Part shown: one piece after another, positions 44,704 to 58,212 of the stretch
Layout of the letters: every line of letters starts with the position of its first letter
Position numbering within the stretch: the first letter of the stretch is position 1
Source of the DNA: Trifolium pratense
Taxonomy: Eukaryota; Streptophyta; Magnoliopsida; Fabales; Fabaceae
NCBI RefSeq assembly: GCF_020283565.1
Contig: NC_060060.1
Coordinates: 19,034,001 to 19,098,000, forward strand
Direction of reading: 5' to 3'
Length of the DNA stretch: 64,000 bases
Notes under the pieces: generated by a model
Seen by the model: only the letters and a program-made list of their open reading frames with translations
Told to the model about the DNA's origin: nothing
Databases searched by the model: none
Position numbers and translations under genes: made by a program

Positions 44704-46527
44704 CCTAAAACACTAACCTGAATTATTTGATATTTGATTCGATCCTCCCGGCTAGCGCAATAGGAACTAAGTATTTTTTTTAAAAATAATTTAGTGGTTA
44801 AAATTTTCATTCTTTTAATGAGGTGGATAAGTAGAGTGTTTGAAGTTTGAATTTTGACTCCTGTATATAAAATATAATGTTTCAACTAACTGAGTTAAGT
44901 TCAACAAAACTAGAAACTAAGTATTTATACTAGTACCTTTTGTGTAAAAAATTAAATTAAATATAATACTTATGATTTTTTTTTTTTATAAAAAAAATAG
45001 AAAACAAGAATAATTAATAGTCACTGTAGTCAAACTTTATAGCTAGCATTGCAGTAACCAATGAAAGGAGAAGCCGGTGCATGCATTGTTTCCTAGGCAA
45101 AACATCTATTTGGAGATATTTAAAAAATTATGGGAGTGAGTTACTCTCATCTAGTATTATTATTAAAATGATGGAGATTTTTTTTTCAAGCAATTTTTAG
45201 AGGCAACAATTTTACTTTTTTAAAGATGTAAAAATGGATGTACTATTGTTGGAACTCTGATCTTTACATTGTGATATATATATTAATTAAGTTATTATAT
45301 TTATGAAAATTAAATTATGTTTTTTGAAATTTTACACATACTAAAATAATTATTAATTTTATTTCTATTTTTTTATATAGTTAGTTTATTTTTATAATAT
45401 TTTTAATTATTTATCATTTTTTATATAAGCAATTATATATCATCTTATATTTATCTTTGTATAAAATAATTAAAAATATTATTGACAAATCAATAATTAA
45501 TATTGCATATTGAATAACCACCACCGGTTGGTTCGGTGGTGAGAGCTTTAGGTTTAAGAATATCTTCCTCTCAAAATTTTAGGTTTAACTTTTATCATTG
45601 TCACTTTTGTGTTGGAGGCTTGGAGCAGGCTATACAGATTACTTTTTTTGGTCTTCAATTGGGTCATATTTGTTCCATTAGTTGACAATTTGATTAATCT
45701 CAAAATTAGTCGCTCCTTAATTAGACCGAACACCAAATTTTCAAAAAATATTGCGTAATGAATTTTGTAAACGACAAGTAAATTGAAAATCACAGTTACT
45801 ACAAATTTATTCAAGTAGTAAGATATTTGTGTCACTTAAATAAGTGGTCTAAAGTTCAAATCATAACTCTTACTTGTGGAGAAAATTTGATTGAAAATAG
45901 ATAACTCACCTTATATAATTCAGAGACTCTCCGACATATATTAGTCACCACTTAATATAATTAAAAATAAATTAAATATTTGGTTAAAAAATTATTTTCA
46001 GCATAGTGACATGCAACTAACTAAATTAACATACTACGTGTTATAATAATTTAATTATAGAAAAGGTATTGTGTCCATAACATAACATAGTAGTTACAAC
46101 TTTAGTACTCCTTTTTGCCTCTTGGTTCCTAAGAAATAGCAACATCAAAGTTTCTATTCACACAAAATTAAAAAGAAAAGTGCAACGTAAACTGCGCAAA
46201 ATACAACTAGACCACAAGCCAGGAAAACGGGAAACATGAGCAGTAAAATGCTTAATTGATTCATTCATCACCCCTCATAGTAGAGTTTAATAATAATAAG
46301 CTATAAGTTTTTTTTGGATTTGGTCATGTGGCACTTTTAAGTTATAAATCGACGGGCCGGGAAACATGAATGCATAAAGCAGTGCCGACGAATACGCATC
46401 ATCCTCTGCATACATCTATACCGGCAGTACCTACGCTTCCTCTCTATTCTCTATCCCTTTCAAGTATTCAATGTTTATTCAATTCAACTTATGTTTTCTT
46501 CATTAATATCCTATTAAATAATAATTT
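44704..46527. other. Intergenic, SINE-like debris
   Basis: No gene is recognisable. Phrases with tRNA-like boxes (ggttggttcggtggtgagagc near 45527; taaagttcaaatcataactc near 45850) suggest decayed SINEs without clear borders. Confidence 0.4.
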
Positions 46528-46645
46528 TTTTGAATAAGCTAATAAATTAGTCCACCGAAATCGACACCAGATGGAATCGAACATAAGACCTAAAGAAGGA
46601 GCATACTCTCAAGTCTCAAGTCAATACCACTAGACCAACTCAAGT
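46528..46645 (-). mobile_element. tRNA-derived SINE-like sequence
   Basis: On the minus strand, an A box (ttggtctagtggtattgac) is followed by a B box (atgttcgattccatc). The two are about 55 bp apart, longer than in a true tRNA. Borders are approximate. Confidence 0.55.
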
Positions 46646-47483
46646 GAGTTTATTAAATAATAAATTTAATATGAGAAATGTTAAATATTAATAAGAAATT
46701 TTTTAAGAAATATAAAATGATGTAGTACCTTTTTATCATTAATTTTGTTTTTTTTATATGTCAAAAAAAAAAATCATTAATTTTGTTTTTAATTTTTTTG
46801 TTGGTATGTTTAACAAATGTTTTGGGCTATTAGCACAACTCATTAAATATATAACCAAGATATTTTATTCAAATGGTGAGTAAGTTTCACTAAAGGTTTG
46901 TTTGATCTGCAAAATGCAAGTACTTGACAGATTAGTATATGACAGGATCAAGATTAAGGTATTGAATAAATTTTGTCTTGTACGATGATTGATGAATAAA
47001 ATGTTATTTTGATATTTTAGATAAGTTGCGCAGATGGCAAAAAGTTGTACTGTGGTTTAGTAGGGAACAAGAATTTCATTTATTGTCGAGTCTCTTGATC
47101 CTCAATTTGTCCACTTCCAAGAACAGTTTTAAAATCAAACACAGTACAACTAAAATTATCCTATCTAATTCCTTATTTTTTAGCAGATTAAATGCACCTT
47201 AAAAGACAAATAGTTTGAGTTAACTGAATTTAACTTTAGGGTAAATTAATTTTTTCCTCAGAGTATATACTTATTTAACGGTTAAATTCTAAATTATCAG
47301 AATCTCAATTTTTTTAGAATCAGAAGTTTAACAAAAAAAAACAATTATAAATATTAATTCATAGTTCATTGTTAAAGCAATAAATTACTACTCTTGTAGT
47401 TGGAAACTAATTCATTCTTTGGTGTTTGGTTTGAGGGAGAAAAGGCAGAAAAGAAAAATACAAAAATTAATATTTCATTCGGC

Positions 47484-47620
47484 CTTAATTATAAGCAAAT
47501 GTCACTTTTTAAATACATTGAATAACTAATGGATTTAGTCCATTTTTTAGACTAGATACATTAATTATTCAATGTATCAAAAAGTGACATTTACTTATAA
47601 TTATGGTCGGAGGGAGTATG
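47484..47620. mobile_element. Stowaway/Tourist-like MITE
   Basis: The ends (cggccttaattataagcaaa and tttacttataattatggtcg) are inverted repeats, and the right side carries the ggagggagta typical of the ctccctccgt MITE group. The arms are complementary over most of the 137 bp, including gtcactttttaaatacattg and caatgtatcaaaaagtgac. Confidence 0.75.
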
Positions 47621-50600
47621 CAAGTGAAATATTTGAAAAAATCAAATTAACTTTAAGAAAATTTCTTAGGATGTTACACGATGCTACAAAAATTTAAGTT
47701 AGAAATTTATAAAAATAAAAATAAAAAATTTAAGTTAGAAAAAATATGGGATGTTTTTCAGCATTTCATCATGATTTTCATTAGTGTTTCTATGTCTCGG
47801 TTTCTATTAATTATGAACATGCAACATTAAAAACAATCTACACGTTATGATCTAAACATTAGGTTTCTATTCATTTTAGAGATTCTTTCAATATCATTAA
47901 ATTGTGCAATAAATAATGGTCATAGCAATGGTGTGTCTCTCCTAAGTTCAGAGTATTGTTTTTAAGAAAATTGATTTTTCCATTTAAAAGGAGTCAGTAG
48001 TGCAACTTTTTATCCGTTTATTTTTTTTAATGTGTAATTATCCTATGATTATTGTTGAAATTTTTGAAACTTTTAAAAATAATAATATAGTAATAATAAT
48101 GGTTACACAGGCTGTACATTATAGTTATACTACGTAGAACCAAAACTTTAAACTGTTATAATATCATTTCATTTCCCCAACCACAAAAAGTTTAGCTCAT
48201 GTTTAAGCTTATATATAATACCATCAAAACATAAATCAGTTATAATAACATTCATATTATGAAACATAGGAAAAGAATGTTTTGATATATACGAGAGAGC
48301 AACAGAAAATACAAAGAAAGCCATAAACTAGTGGGCTTGTAACAGGGTGCTACAACATCTTCAACAAAGTTGAGTTTCAAATGGTAATTAGAATCATGCT
48401 GAGGGGCTATCCACAACTATTTAGGTAGTCCCACATTTGTTACAAGATTGAGGCTAATTAATCATTGTTTTGCAAGTCGATTTTGGAGGATTGAGTTATA
48501 TTTAATTTTTAATTTTAAGTCGGGTTAATGATCGTAATGTGAGAGTTGGAGCTAGACTCATGTTAGGCGCGACGTGGGCATTGAAGGTTGTTTGAAGTCT
48601 CATATTGCTCAGGTTCTTAAGTTGTTGAGTGTATTAATATGTTTGACACCTTCACCATTTAAACTAACTTTTGAGGGATGAAAGCTCGTATTTTAGGTAC
48701 AAACACGTCACACATGTATGAATAATTATCCGAGCGGATATGAACGGATATCTTCGTACCCATCACACTTCATACCTGCATAATATATATTATTATTTTT
48801 ATTTTATTTATATTATTATACAGTCATGCAGTCAACTTAATGTGGCTTGTATTTTCAATTATTTTCACGGAGATGGGTGCTGTATAAGCCTTTAGATTAT
48901 GTGTGGCAGATATTATATTGAATGCATAACTACATAGAAAAATAAATGCACTCAATCCAAATTCTTCTACTTTAACTATATTTCATGCATATTAAATCAA
49001 CAAGTACGTATCCTCCGATCAGCTCATACAAATTAACAACACCATAGAATATGGACCCGAATATTCTTAGTAATAATTATTTTTCACAGTTTCTCACCGT
49101 AACTAATTTGAGCTATTGATCAACAACCAAATGATTAAATCCCATATCATCAAAACCAAATAAAACTATCATATCCATCAATTCTAAATCAGACGGTCCA
49201 TATGAGTAACTACACCAAATCCATTTCCCATAGGATATTTGGTTGGAGGTATACAACTTGCTTACATATTCACAACACCTTTGGTAGCTTTGAGTAATGT
49301 CTACATTGATTCCCTTGAAGCATCAAGTTGCAAATTAGGTTACTATAGCTAGTTTTGCTTTGTTCTTGTCTAGCTATGCCCTTTCACATGTGACATCACA
49401 CGTGGTACCACCCAGACAAAAGGAATGTGCAAACTGCCTCTATACGTACTATAATACAATTTGGTTAGTTAAACCTAATTTATTTATATACTATATGTCA
49501 CTTTTAATATTAAAATTAAAACGTGGCTATGCTTCATTATATGACCAATTTTTATTGCTACTTCGTGTCAAAATCTTCGCTTCGTCTTACATTCCACATT
49601 TTTCTTCTTTTTGGTTTCATAAAGATCAAATTTAAAAACGATATAACTTGATTTGGATTTTTGTTTTAGTCTTTAATAGAAGCATGCTTTAAAGTTTGAA
49701 GTCCACGTCTTTAATTAAGCCAAACCAAACCAAATCAAATCTAATACAATATATATGTAATCTTTCTTAACAATAATTAAGTACGTGCAACTTGATGTTT
49801 GATCCTATCTTTGGAAGTTAACTAAGAAAGGAATATGATAAAAAAGAAATTTAAAAATTCAAGAGAATGTATATAGTAATATAATTAACTTATTTTGAAT
49901 GTTATACATAATTAATTAAAATTATAAAAGTATAGAAATTTGTAACATTTGTCGAAGTAAAAATAAATAATTATTTTATGAGATTACCATTGAAATTTAT
50001 ATTTATATTATGTTACCTCTAAATAAAATGGTCAAAGACTACAAAAGTTTACTTATATTTCAAAATCTCAAGTTTCTTTTCATACTGTCATTTCTATAAT
50101 AAGTGTTGTATTAGCATCTAAAAAATAGTTACAATAAGTTTTATTTTTCTTGTTTTTAATGTGACTTTTTTCAATTATAATACTTCTAAATAATATTATA
50201 TGCACAGATTTAAAGTCCTTATATTTTATTTATACATTTATGAAAATAATTAAGAACTAATACATAATAACAATGGCATGAAAAAAATATTTGTTGGGAA
50301 AATGACAACCCTTGAAATAGATCTCAATTATTACGATGGATCAGTCTTTTCAATCGCATGTAGATGATACATCGGTTTACCAAAAAAAAACATAATAAAG
50401 ATTAATTTTATGTTCTTTAGTTTATTTATATTTATGTGTTGGACCAGTTTATATACGGTGAACTCTGACTTTAAATTGACTCCCTTGCAATTAGACGGTG
50501 AAATTGGTGTCTCTGATATTATAGTCGGTTCTTGATTGGATCGAGTTTACACAAAAAAATTACATATTATTTAGTTTTCATATAAACTAAATGCAAATAA

Positions 50601-50875
50601 TATTATTTAAAACACATCAAATACTAAATGTGAATATTTCTTAGTGAAAATTCAAACATTAATCTAAATTCTGCAGTCCCTCCCTCTTAAATTAAAAGGT
50701 TAAAAAAAAAGTATACTTATTAAAAAAAAATATGTAAGAGTAAATTAAATTCATTATTAGAATAAGTAAAAACTTTTTTAAAAAAGACAAATATTTATTT
50801 TTTTTCACTTATAATTTGAAACATGACAAATAAACTTTTTTCTTCTAAACTTTGGAATGGAAGAAATACTAAATA
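47621..50875. other. Intergenic, no gene seen
   Basis: AT-rich DNA. A segment at 48380-48640 (with gtagtcccacatttgttaca and cattgaaggttgtttgaagtctcatattgc) resembles common dispersed plant repeats but I cannot bound it. The 91-codon frame at 49360 has no domain features. Confidence 0.4.
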
Positions 50876-51165
50876 CTAAATCCAACAGAAGCTTATATCG
50901 GGTTTGCTTCAAGGTCTCGAATGGCTCTCGATATTGGGTCATAGTAAAGTTATTATTGAGATGAATTGCAAAATGATTGTGAATGCTGTGAAACATTAAT
51001 ATAAGCCTAATCGATCGATTGTTGTATTATTAACATGTGTCGAAGCTTACTTTCAAATTATTAAGACTATGCAATTGTCTTTGCTATAGGCAGCAATCAA
51101 ACGGTAGCGCTCATGCTCTGGCACGAGCAGCTCTACCCATGTTTTTTGCAATACTTTGATGTAAT
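50876..51165 (+). pseudogene. RNase H-like remnant of a LINE
   Basis: The plus strand can be read in pieces as GLLQGLEWLSILGHSKVIIE, MNCKMIVNAV and, after a frame change, SNGSAHALARAAL, matching the middle and C-terminal signature of LINE-type RNase H domains. Several stops and shifts separate the pieces. Confidence 0.6.
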
Positions 51166-53360
51166 TCTTTCTTGTATTACTTATATTATTTTTAGTGAAA
51201 AAAATTAAGTTTGCTTGAGTAAAAATAAAAATCGGAAGCTTGTATATATAGTAGTATTTAACTTCAAACAGTATAATGTTGGCGTAATTTGATTAGTTAA
51301 TCCCCTGATCATTATAGGTATGTGATTAAAATTATTGAACGGTGATGATGAGGAAATAGATTCTTAAAATGAGACTTTGCAACAAGGGATCCTAATCATC
51401 GTTCTCATCTTCTTTCTGTAAAACTTAATTAAACCCTAGCTTTTGACCGTTGACTGAAAGGCACGTGCTCACATCTTTATTTTTTCTTTCAAAATTACAC
51501 AACGATGATTTCGGCGATACACGTGCACTCCCTTGTCCCGACATGTAGTAACATAATCATGCCTAAACTGTTTAACTTAAATGTTTGTTTATTAGTGCTC
51601 ATTCATTACTATTTTAATTTGCTTTGAATATATCCCCATTCTCCCTTAAATTAATCCCGCTGTTATTTTTTTAGTGTAAAGTCACGTTGATGATATGATA
51701 TTTTTAGTAATTCAAGTGGTACCCACAATGCACGTGACATGCCTAAACTAACTTGTTGAAGTTGAAAGTAAAGCTTATTTTTTTTAACCATAATCGAAGT
51801 AGCAGGCCAACAAAGAAGTCCTTGAGAATCTTGAGATGAAATAATTCTATTTTAGTTTAACTAAATGTTTTGGATCGGGCCTAGAAATCCAATAGCTGAT
51901 GAATTGCTAACTGGGTCTTCGAGCAAGACCCAACAAAGAGCAGTTTGCGAAGAATCTGTGACAAGTTAACGGGCATAATACGTCTGCATATTGTAATAGC
52001 CGACTATCGGAATGATGAGCAGCGCTGAGGACTATATATACTCCATTCTTATAGTGGAGTCAGATACACATTATTCACCTACTAAAAACTTTATTTCGAA
52101 GGGCTACAATATTTATAGTTGCGTGTAGAGAATATCTGATTTACGCACACACAAAAAATGATATAACTATTATAATTGTACTTCGTCTATTTCAAATTAT
52201 AAGTTTTTTTTTTACATAAATTATGAATTCTTTTATAAAATTATTCTTCATTAATGGTATGAGAAAGATCATATAAAAATTGAAAAAATACAAGACCTAT
52301 AGTTAACTACCCAAACCCCTTACCAGTAGATCAAACCTAGTAGTTTTAAGGTTAAATATTTTGAGATGAAATAATTTATTGGGACAAGTGGACAACCAAT
52401 AAGTATTAATGTATCATAGTCATTGCTTGCTAACACCTCTTTCAACATAACACGCTATAAATTGTACTATAAGAAAACAATATAGTAGTATATTACACAC
52501 TATGACTAATAGGAGAATTTATTTGGACCTCCCCAATTAGTCCTAATCAATGAATTTACTTGGTATATCTCAACAAAAATATTTGAAATGAATTAATTTA
52601 TATTATTATCCATGTAAGCATAATTCATGTGCTAAAGATATCTCATTATGTATAAGTTAGGATTTAAATTCAGTATTTTCTACTTATTTAGTTCAATGAA
52701 TGATTTTTAGCTATGAGATTGGATTGGAAATGAAAACAACACAAAGGAAGTTTAGTTTAACTTTTCATTTTTTTTTTGTCTAAAAAAGTAAAGAAAGAAA
52801 AAAAATTGAACTCACCCGTAAAGTTTAACCATTTCCTACATTTTTCATCTCAAATTTTGAATTTTTTACAAAATTGGAACCTATTATTTGAATTTTATTC
52901 AAATTCAAAATTATAGCCATGATTGGAAAGTTGCTAAACTACTTTTCATTTTTGAAAAATTCGAAGCATAAATAAGTTGTGAGTTTTTTTTAATATTTAA
53001 AAATTACAAAATTTCTGAATTTTTAATTAAATATAAAATTCGAAACCTATTTTGATTGAATTACTTAAAAGAATTTTTTGATTTTCATATAGTTTGCGGG
53101 GGTATGGAGATAAGTGTAGGGATCCCAAGTAGATCCTACTAACTAATGGTCTTTCTTTTTTCTTTTCTTAACTTGCTTCAAATAACACCAACTCTTTGTG
53201 TTGGTCTAAGAACTCATCTGTAAAGTCTAAATCCAGCCCATGGCCCAATTATTCTGTAGTAAAGTTGTCGTTTGTAGCAACCAGATTACCATTTTGTCTT
53301 GCAGATTTACTTTTACCATCCTATCGGTTATTCGCGCGCCCTATGCCTTTTTCATTTTGC
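51166..53360. other. Intergenic, no gene seen
   Basis: AT-rich. A less AT-rich patch at 51880-52060 (ctgggtcttcgagcaagacc hairpin, then agccgactatcggaatgatg) may be a retroelement relic. A MITE-like phrase (ttgtacttcgtctatttcaaattataag) lies at 52177. Neither has clear borders. Confidence 0.4.
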
Positions 53361-53363
53361 ACT

Positions 53364-53610
53364 TCCGCTACTTAAGTAGCGGACGTTATAAAAATGAGAA
53401 ATTTTGAGGAAAAAACACCCTATATGAAATTTTACCAGTTCTCTACTTTAAGTAGCGGATTATGTCTTCTACTTAAGTAACGAACGTTATAAAAATGAGA
53501 TTTTTGAGAAAAAAAACACCCTCCACCATGAAAAATCCGATACTTAAGTAGCGGACAGGAGTAGTTTGGTAATTTCATAGGACGCGCCTGAAAACTGGTA
53601 GGATGACAAA
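53364..53610. repeat. Palindrome-containing repeat (acttaagtag), copy 2
   Basis: TCCGCTACTTAAGTAGCGGA at 53364-53383 is a perfect 20-bp palindrome. Degenerate copies lie near 53443, 53469 and 53538, separated by aaaaaacaccct phrases. The end (ggtaatttcataggacgcgc, then gatgacaaaagt) is homologous with the end of the 29614-29790 cluster. CACTA element 2 is inserted directly after it. Confidence 0.65.
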
Positions 53611-54089
53611 AGTCACTACTAGAAAATTTGCTTTTAGCGACCGATTTAGACTGAATTATTTTGGTCAGTATAGAGACCGAATTAGAGACCAAAATGTCAA
53701 GATTTAAAATAAAAAATATTTTGATCGCTAAATTGGTCGCTATTAAATGTAGAGACCGATTTAGAGACTGAAAATTAGCGACTGAATTATTTTGGTCGCT
53801 AAAATCCGTCGCCTAACCCAAATCAATTTTTTAAAATCAATTTTTACTTGTCACTTTTCAAGTTTCCCAAATCAAATTTCGCTTAACCCTGGAATGCTGA
53901 ACCATATTTTCGCCGCACCACCCGTCGCCTAACACACACATCTATGCTGAACCATCGTTTAACCCTCACGCGTTCACCCTAAATCAAATTTTCACCTCTT
54001 CTCCACCGCAACACCGCTTTTCACACGTCTGTTCTCCTCTTCTCCACCCAAACTGACACATTCACGTTTCCCTTCGTGTTCACAGAGAT

Positions 54090-54289
54090 AACGACCTCAA
54101 CCTCCGCTGTCTCAAATGATGTCGTTTTCAAATATCTGATCTCTCTTCCTCGTGCGTATTACTTTTCCCTCTTCGTTCACAGTTTTTTCTTCTCTTTCTG
54201 ATTTTTTTTTTGTGCGATTAGGTCCTTTGTCTTCGAATCAGTCATCTAGTCTTGTTTTCGATGTCTCACGACTTCATGTTGCATATCAG
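54090..54289 (+). promoter_or_regulatory. Pyrimidine-rich leader exon of CACTA 2 with splice donor
   Basis: This is CT-rich like a 5' leader and ends at a donor (atatcag|gtattt, 54289/54290), with an ATG at 54261. It stands upstream of the captured PP2C exons in their orientation, mirroring the leader at 5290-5500 in CACTA element 1. Transcription is inference. Confidence 0.4.
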
Positions 54290-54439
54290 GTATTTGATAT
54301 TTTGCTTCTTGCATTGCATTCAAAGTGATTTCGAAATTTTGTTTATTTACATAATTTTTTTTAGGATTTTTTTTGTGTGTATGGTGGAAGCATTAATTAT
54401 ATAGTGTGTTAGTGTTGAGAAACAAATTTTTGGGGGAAC

Positions 54440-54608
54440 AGTTTTGCCTTGGTTTGTATGAGGACTTATGCATATTGTGATTTGTGAGGAACATGAATGG
54501 GTTTATGTGGGAATTTATGATGGATTTAATGGTCCTAATGCAACTGATTGTCTTGTTAATAATATTTTTTTATGCTGTACATGATGAACTTAGTGGGTTT
54601 CTATGTAA
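54440..54608 (+). pseudogene. Captured PP2C phosphatase fragment, part 1
   Basis: The translation [20 protein letters not shown] followed by GPNATD matches the conserved (V/I)[11 protein letters not shown](T/P)D metal-binding segment of plant clade-D and POL-like PP2C phosphatases. Single-base shifts occur near 54470 and in the T run near 54568; read across the second, the frame gives [13 protein letters not shown] and runs into part 2. Here the Helitron-like element interrupts the sequence. Confidence 0.8.
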
Positions 54609-55901
54609 CTAGACCCTTACCCGTGCGATGCACGGGTGTGATGCGATTGTTTTTATTTTACAATTGCATAAAACTGAAATATTAAATATTATCAAAATAA
54701 TAATAATAAAATAGAGAATTTGATATTCAAAAGATTTATTTTCTAAGGAGAAGTGATGTGACATTGTAAGTGACTGGTTAAATGAATAAATATTATTGGT
54801 TTAAGGATTATATATGGTTTACTTTACATGAGTAACAGAATAACTATCTAAAATTTATATATACAGGAGTAATAGGATATATCTCCGCACAACATATAAA
54901 TCTATTTCAAAATACACAAAGGATTGGATGAAAAGAGATGTGGCAAAATCTAAGTCACACAATTCGCATATAAATAGTGACAGAATTAGAAAAACTCAAA
55001 TAAAACAAATAAAATTAAATGGTACATATCTTTTAAAAATATTCCAAAGGGACATATGTGAAGAGCATCAACCTCACAGTTCAGTTCTTTTGAGCAAGAG
55101 ATGATGACCCAAAGCCTAAAATCAAAAATTATAAAAATAAGTATATCAATAAAAAAAATGAATAAATAAAAAAGTAAAGGAAAGAAAAGTAAAACAACTA
55201 TTACATAATTCAATTAAAAATAAAGTATATATTATTTAATTTGTATCATAATAGAATATGAATACACATATACAGTAGCACTTAACTAAACATATAAATG
55301 GATGTGCAACACAAAAGTTAAATGTATGATCTGCAACAAACAAAAAATGTCAAATTCTCTTAATTTTATTTGTTATGCAAAAAGTTAATTTTTGCAAAAA
55401 ATAAAATAACTACAACAAATCATGGTTTTAGAAAATAACATAAGTATTTATACCTGATGCACAAAAGATGAAGAGGCAAGATAATGAAAAGAGAAATTGC
55501 ACATATAAGATATGAAAAAATCTATTCTCACGTTCAACCGAAAAAACAAATGGTAATATTGTTAAGCACATGATTGCGCCTCTGGGGATGAAAATATTTG
55601 TTTATAACATTCGTAATGGTTAGTTAGGAAAATATGAATAAGATACAAATTAAAACAATTGTAACCTATATATTAAAATATTGGTAGAATAGTCTGAGGG
55701 ATGAAAATTGAATTGTGACTTAAGAGATGAAAAAATATTACCGGGAGTTACAAAGTTAATTAGTGTGTATTTTTGTATTCTCCTTATTATAATATAGTAA
55801 GCAAAAGTTATTATATTCACCAAAAAAAGTAAAGGCTAAGTAAAGGCTTGAGTGAGTGTATATTAAAAAGTCATAAGTATATAAATGTAGAATATGAAAA
55901 G

Positions 55902-55959
<58 letters not shown>

Positions 55960-56089
55960 TAAGTAGAAATGATGTGGCATTGTAGAGTGATTTAATTGGA
56001 TTTAAATAGATGATGTGTCTAAATGAAACAATTTGATTGGTCTAAATGGATTAGGGTTAGGAGAACTATTTAGGAATTATATATATAGA
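54609..56089 (-). mobile_element. Helitron-like element nested in the captured PP2C
   Basis: On the minus strand it begins TCTATATATATAATTCC after an A and ends with a hairpin (acccgtgcatcgcacgggt) about 6 bp before CTAG, followed by T. These are the structural features of Helitron 5' and 3' ends. Length is 1481 bp, with no Rep/helicase coding region and a (TAA)n tract at 55903-55959. An 11-bp direct repeat, tttctatgtaa, flanks it (54598-54608 and 56090-56100), which is not expected for a Helitron. A similar terminus is at 62880. Confidence 0.75.
55903..55959. repeat. (TAA)n microsatellite
   Basis: About 19 uninterrupted TAA units inside the Helitron-like element. It produces a spurious poly-Tyr frame on the minus strand. 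Confidence 0.95.
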
Positions 56090-56375
56090 TTTCTATGTAA
56101 TCCAAATCGAAATAGTAGTAATAAAGCGAAAAGTGAATAGGATTTTTGTCACATAGATGTGTTAGAAGCTCTTTCTGAGGTAATGAGGAAAACTGAGGAT
56201 GATTAATCATAATCCTGTTTTGGCTATTATGGGTTCTTGTGTTTTGGTTATGTTGATGAAAGGTGAATATGTTTATTTGATAGGTTGATGATAGTCGTGC
56301 AATTTTAGCTGCTCGGATTGGGAATCATCCTCAACTCACCATGGATCATAGCACTCATGTGAAAAGTAGGTTTTT
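56090..56375 (+). pseudogene. Captured PP2C phosphatase fragment, part 2
   Basis: The sequence continues the PP2C after the nested element: DVLEALSEVMRKTED, then (after a deletion and shift) NPVLAIMGSCVLVMLMKGEY with VYLI, and DSRAIL followed by LTMDHST. These match the family segments DVLxALSxALRKTE, NPxLAxMGSCVLVMLMKG, GDSRAVL and LQLTMDHS. Multiple frameshifts and stops make it non-functional. Intron-like sequence follows. Confidence 0.82.
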
Positions 56376-58135
56376 GCGACATGTTGAAATTGAGTAATTA
56401 CTCAATTTGATTCTCAACAATGTAGAATCGTATCAACTCAGTTCTCTACATTAGGTTCGTCCCACTATTGATATTTCGGAGACTATAATGATAATATTTT
56501 TAGATTTTGTATTTCGAGTATATATTGTAATATTATAATTTGGAGACTAATCTAAGTATCTTGATGAATCTTCTAAGAGTATTGGTCCATTTAGTAATAC
56601 TTAATTACACGCCTAACCTTCTTGCCTTGATTGTGTGCTGCTCCTTACTCCTTTTGTGTCTAATTTTACAGCTTTTTCACGATTTTTTTTTGCTTTGCTT
56701 TGCTTTGCTCAATAAAGTTCCGCAAGTTACGAATAATTTTATGGTTCTAATTAAGCTATAAACTGTGACTGAAATGAATTTATAAAGTTAAGCAATCAGT
56801 TCTTGTTTTCATGACATCATGTCCGTTTATGCTTCTGCACTGTGCAAATTAACTACCTTCCTATTGATTTGAAGGACATGTTTATCAGTTTGTTCACTTC
56901 ATTATGTTTCACCTAATATAGATTTTCAAGTGAATGTCTATCATTGTTTGAGGAATGTGTAAACTTGGATCGTAAACTTGTGATGTGTAACAATGATATG
57001 CCTTTTGTGTGAATTAGTTTACAACTTAAAACCTGTAGATAAAATATTGTGCACTTTACATGTGATGGTTAAAAATGATCTTGTCTCTTCATCTTTTGAT
57101 TCAAGAGCCTAATAAAATTGTTGTGTTTTACTTTTACCTGGTGTTTCTACTGTTACTAATTCTCTTAGACAATCTTAGATTTTGAATTTTGAACTTCGAG
57201 CAAAGGACATGCTGCAACATATCTGCATAGGTCCAATTTCCAATGAATCATTTGTTCGAATGAGCATATCAGTTAAGGTATGAGGTGCTGGTTTACAAAG
57301 GTGGAAATCCTTTTCTAATGATTGACTTTTCTTTAATTGTCACGTTTTCTGCTATGTTTTGACATTAATCTTGTGCTTATTATGATTTTTTATGGAACAC
57401 TGAAGTTAGTTGATGTAGTATTGTTTTGTAAGTTATTTGGATTGTTCATTCAATTTGTAGTTTTTTACAATATTGGTGTTCTTTTTCTCTTTTTTCTCTT
57501 TGCACATAATTATCTTTTGGTGAATAATTCTCTTCTTCAATTATCTTTTTATGTGCAAAGAAAGACACCAAAAGATAATTGAAGAAGCTCCTGCTGTAGT
57601 ACTTACATTCCACAACCTAAATATTAGTTTTTTTTTTTTTTTAAGTTTTACTATAGTTGTGAACTTGTAATTACACATTTGCAGCCAAACATTTATGCTG
57701 AATTCTGTGCACACTTGGTTCAAGTTACTTTCTTCACTGAATACATGATGTTTTTCAATTAAATTTTCAATGCATTTTTAAAATATTTCTTCTTTCAACA
57801 GTTAAAACAGGACATTGAGGATTCGAATTAGTTCTTGATTTGGTTTGTGTTGCATTGGGGAACAAATTCACTCTGATTTGTATGATTTGGCATGCCTTAT
57901 GCCTCTGTTAAGATTTCCTACTCTGTAGCTTTTACACTTGATTTCTCATCACTGACTATATATATTATGGATGTGCAGCATTCAGAAGAGCATGAATGCT
58001 AGAAGTGTGAGGCAGAACCATATATTTTGTTAGGATCAAAGAGGAGGTGAGAGTAAGGCTATGCCATTGTTGTACTTTCCACAAGATCAAGGTGGAGGTG
58101 AGGGTAATTTATAGTATATCTTTAAGTTGTTATTC
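56376..58135. other. CACTA 2 interior, no recognisable coding region
   Basis: AT-rich and T-biased on the plus strand, like intron or captured non-coding DNA. A short self-complementary stretch lies at 57480-57590 (ttatctttttatgtgcaaag against ctttgcacataa and tcttttggtg). The 73- and 81-codon frames here look like chance. Confidence 0.35.
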
Positions 58136-58212
58136 TGTTTTCGCATCTTTGATGAAGCTATTCTTTTTTTTTTTTATTTTTGATGATCCTACTAGTGTCT
58201 CACCAATTAGCG
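58136..58212 (+). repeat. Module shared with CACTA element 1
   Basis: tttgatgaagctattct, a T-rich run and gatgatcctactagtgtctc match the minus strand of CACTA element 1 at 2190-2290 with few differences. Relative to the captured exons it has the same orientation in both elements. Confidence 0.7.

Noticed and set aside
55756..55980. Minus-strand frame with a long Tyr run
   Set aside because: It is a translation of the (TAA)n microsatellite.
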